Source: Anabaena catenula FACHB-362
Lineage (GTDB): Bacteria > Cyanobacteriota > Cyanobacteriia > Cyanobacteriales > Nostocaceae
Reading direction: 5' to 3'
Assembly (NCBI RefSeq): GCF_014698735.1
Contig: NZ_JACJTQ010000005.1
Span: 141,084-205,083, forward strand
Length of the DNA: 64,000 bases
Position numbers and translations under genes: made by a program. The notes under the pieces were generated by a model. The model had not been told where the DNA came from. It saw only the letters and a list, made by a program, of their open reading frames with translations, and searched no databases. Below are positions 63,661-64,000 of the stretch, piece after piece (positions within the stretch are counted from its first letter, which is position 1; each line of letters opens with the position of its first letter).

Positions 63661-64000
63661 CATTACCTCTGACTCCCTGCAAGATAGATGATTCTCCTTT
63701 TTTCGCTCATGGTCAGAACGACTGCACTTCGTGGGAATGGGTGTGCTGGAGAAACCCCTGTATTTGGCTGCCAATACTATGTTTTAATACAATTTCGGAT
63801 ATTATACCACTGTAAATCTATCGATATACCGTATTTTTGAAGTAAATCAAGTTTTGTAGCTTCGCAGCTTGCAGTCAGGGACTTGCGAACAATAGACATC
63901 TCCGGAAATAGCTAAAGTGTTACTGCCACTGCTTTTAAAAGTGAGATGCCCCAATGCAAAGGTAGCTGGCTGGTACGCTAAAATAAGCGTTAGAGATGCC
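63661..64000. other. Upstream region of the HstK-type gene
   Basis: No gene is seen. It holds the AGAGG ribosome-binding site, an AT-rich stretch near 63780-63850 and, towards the edge, repeat-like text with AGATGCC occurring at 63943-63949 and 63994-64000. A gene starting beyond the window cannot be excluded. Confidence 0.4.

Overview
The window is chromosomal DNA of a filamentous, probably heterocyst-forming cyanobacterium (Nostocales type). The sequence shows photosystem genes (psbE-psbF-psbL-psbJ, psaI, ycf48, rubA), the NDH-1 cluster ndhC-ndhK-ndhJ, the SbtA/SbtB bicarbonate system, AT-rich DNA with frequent GCGATCGC (HIP1-type) octamers, tandem heptanucleotide repeats and several interspersed palindromic repeats. 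I cannot name the genus. There is no rRNA, CRISPR array, prophage or complete insertion sequence. One tRNA gene, tRNA-Ala(UGC), is present.

Layout. 1-2400: a BrnA-like antitoxin cut by the window edge, a Uma2-type nuclease, and a ferrochelatase-family protein ending in six histidines. 2400-2965: a repeat island with three small mobile-looking elements. 2965-10950: DUF3134 protein, leuC-leuD, an acyltransferase, a DUF938 methyltransferase, tRNA-Ala, trhO, an O-methyltransferase and a phosphoribulokinase paralogue. 11000-19000: RadC, a GTPase followed directly by a Nezha-like MITE, an inward-rectifier K+ channel, an MFS transporter, two DUF2382 proteins (one with a PRC barrel), and small or medium membrane proteins including a DUF4231/SLATT-like one. 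19050-26400: a taxis operon on the minus strand (PatA-type regulator, CheW, MCP, CheA-REC hybrid). 26650-35900: a transposase remnant, DUF760, HtrA protease, LysM-M23 peptidase, isochorismatase-fold hydrolase, ParA-like ATPase, ispG and a Ctp protease. 35960-41750: trmFO, an HNH nuclease with a partner gene, a secreted small protein, a pentapeptide-repeat/nuclease-like fusion, an orphan antitoxin and two Uma2 proteins. This is the most accessory-looking stretch. 41870-49000: alcohol dehydrogenase, sbtB-sbtA, an alpha/beta-fold protein lacking the usual Ser, SDR protein, glutathione peroxidase and a DnaJ-pentapeptide protein. 49000-58170: a large unknown protein carrying an in-frame palindromic repeat, psaI, psbEFLJ, ycf48, rubA, a HIT-like protein, an AraC-MGMT protein and ndhCKJ. 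58250-63660: an 1800-residue Hanks kinase/AAA/GAF/histidine kinase.

How genes work together. rubA-ycf48-psbEFLJ lie in one orientation and form the known photosystem II assembly and cytochrome b559 cluster. They converge on psaI at a bidirectional terminator. ndhCKJ overlap as an operon for NDH-1. sbtA-sbtB are a transporter and its PII-like regulator. The four taxis genes encode a complete signalling chain. leuC and leuD make isopropylmalate isomerase.

I found no single clear new defence system. The best leads are two compact MITE-like families not explained by any transposase here, a compact palindrome domesticated inside a coding sequence, a natural His6 tail on a chelatase-family protein, a pentapeptide-nuclease fusion with an apparent active-site change, and the HNH/partner gene pair.
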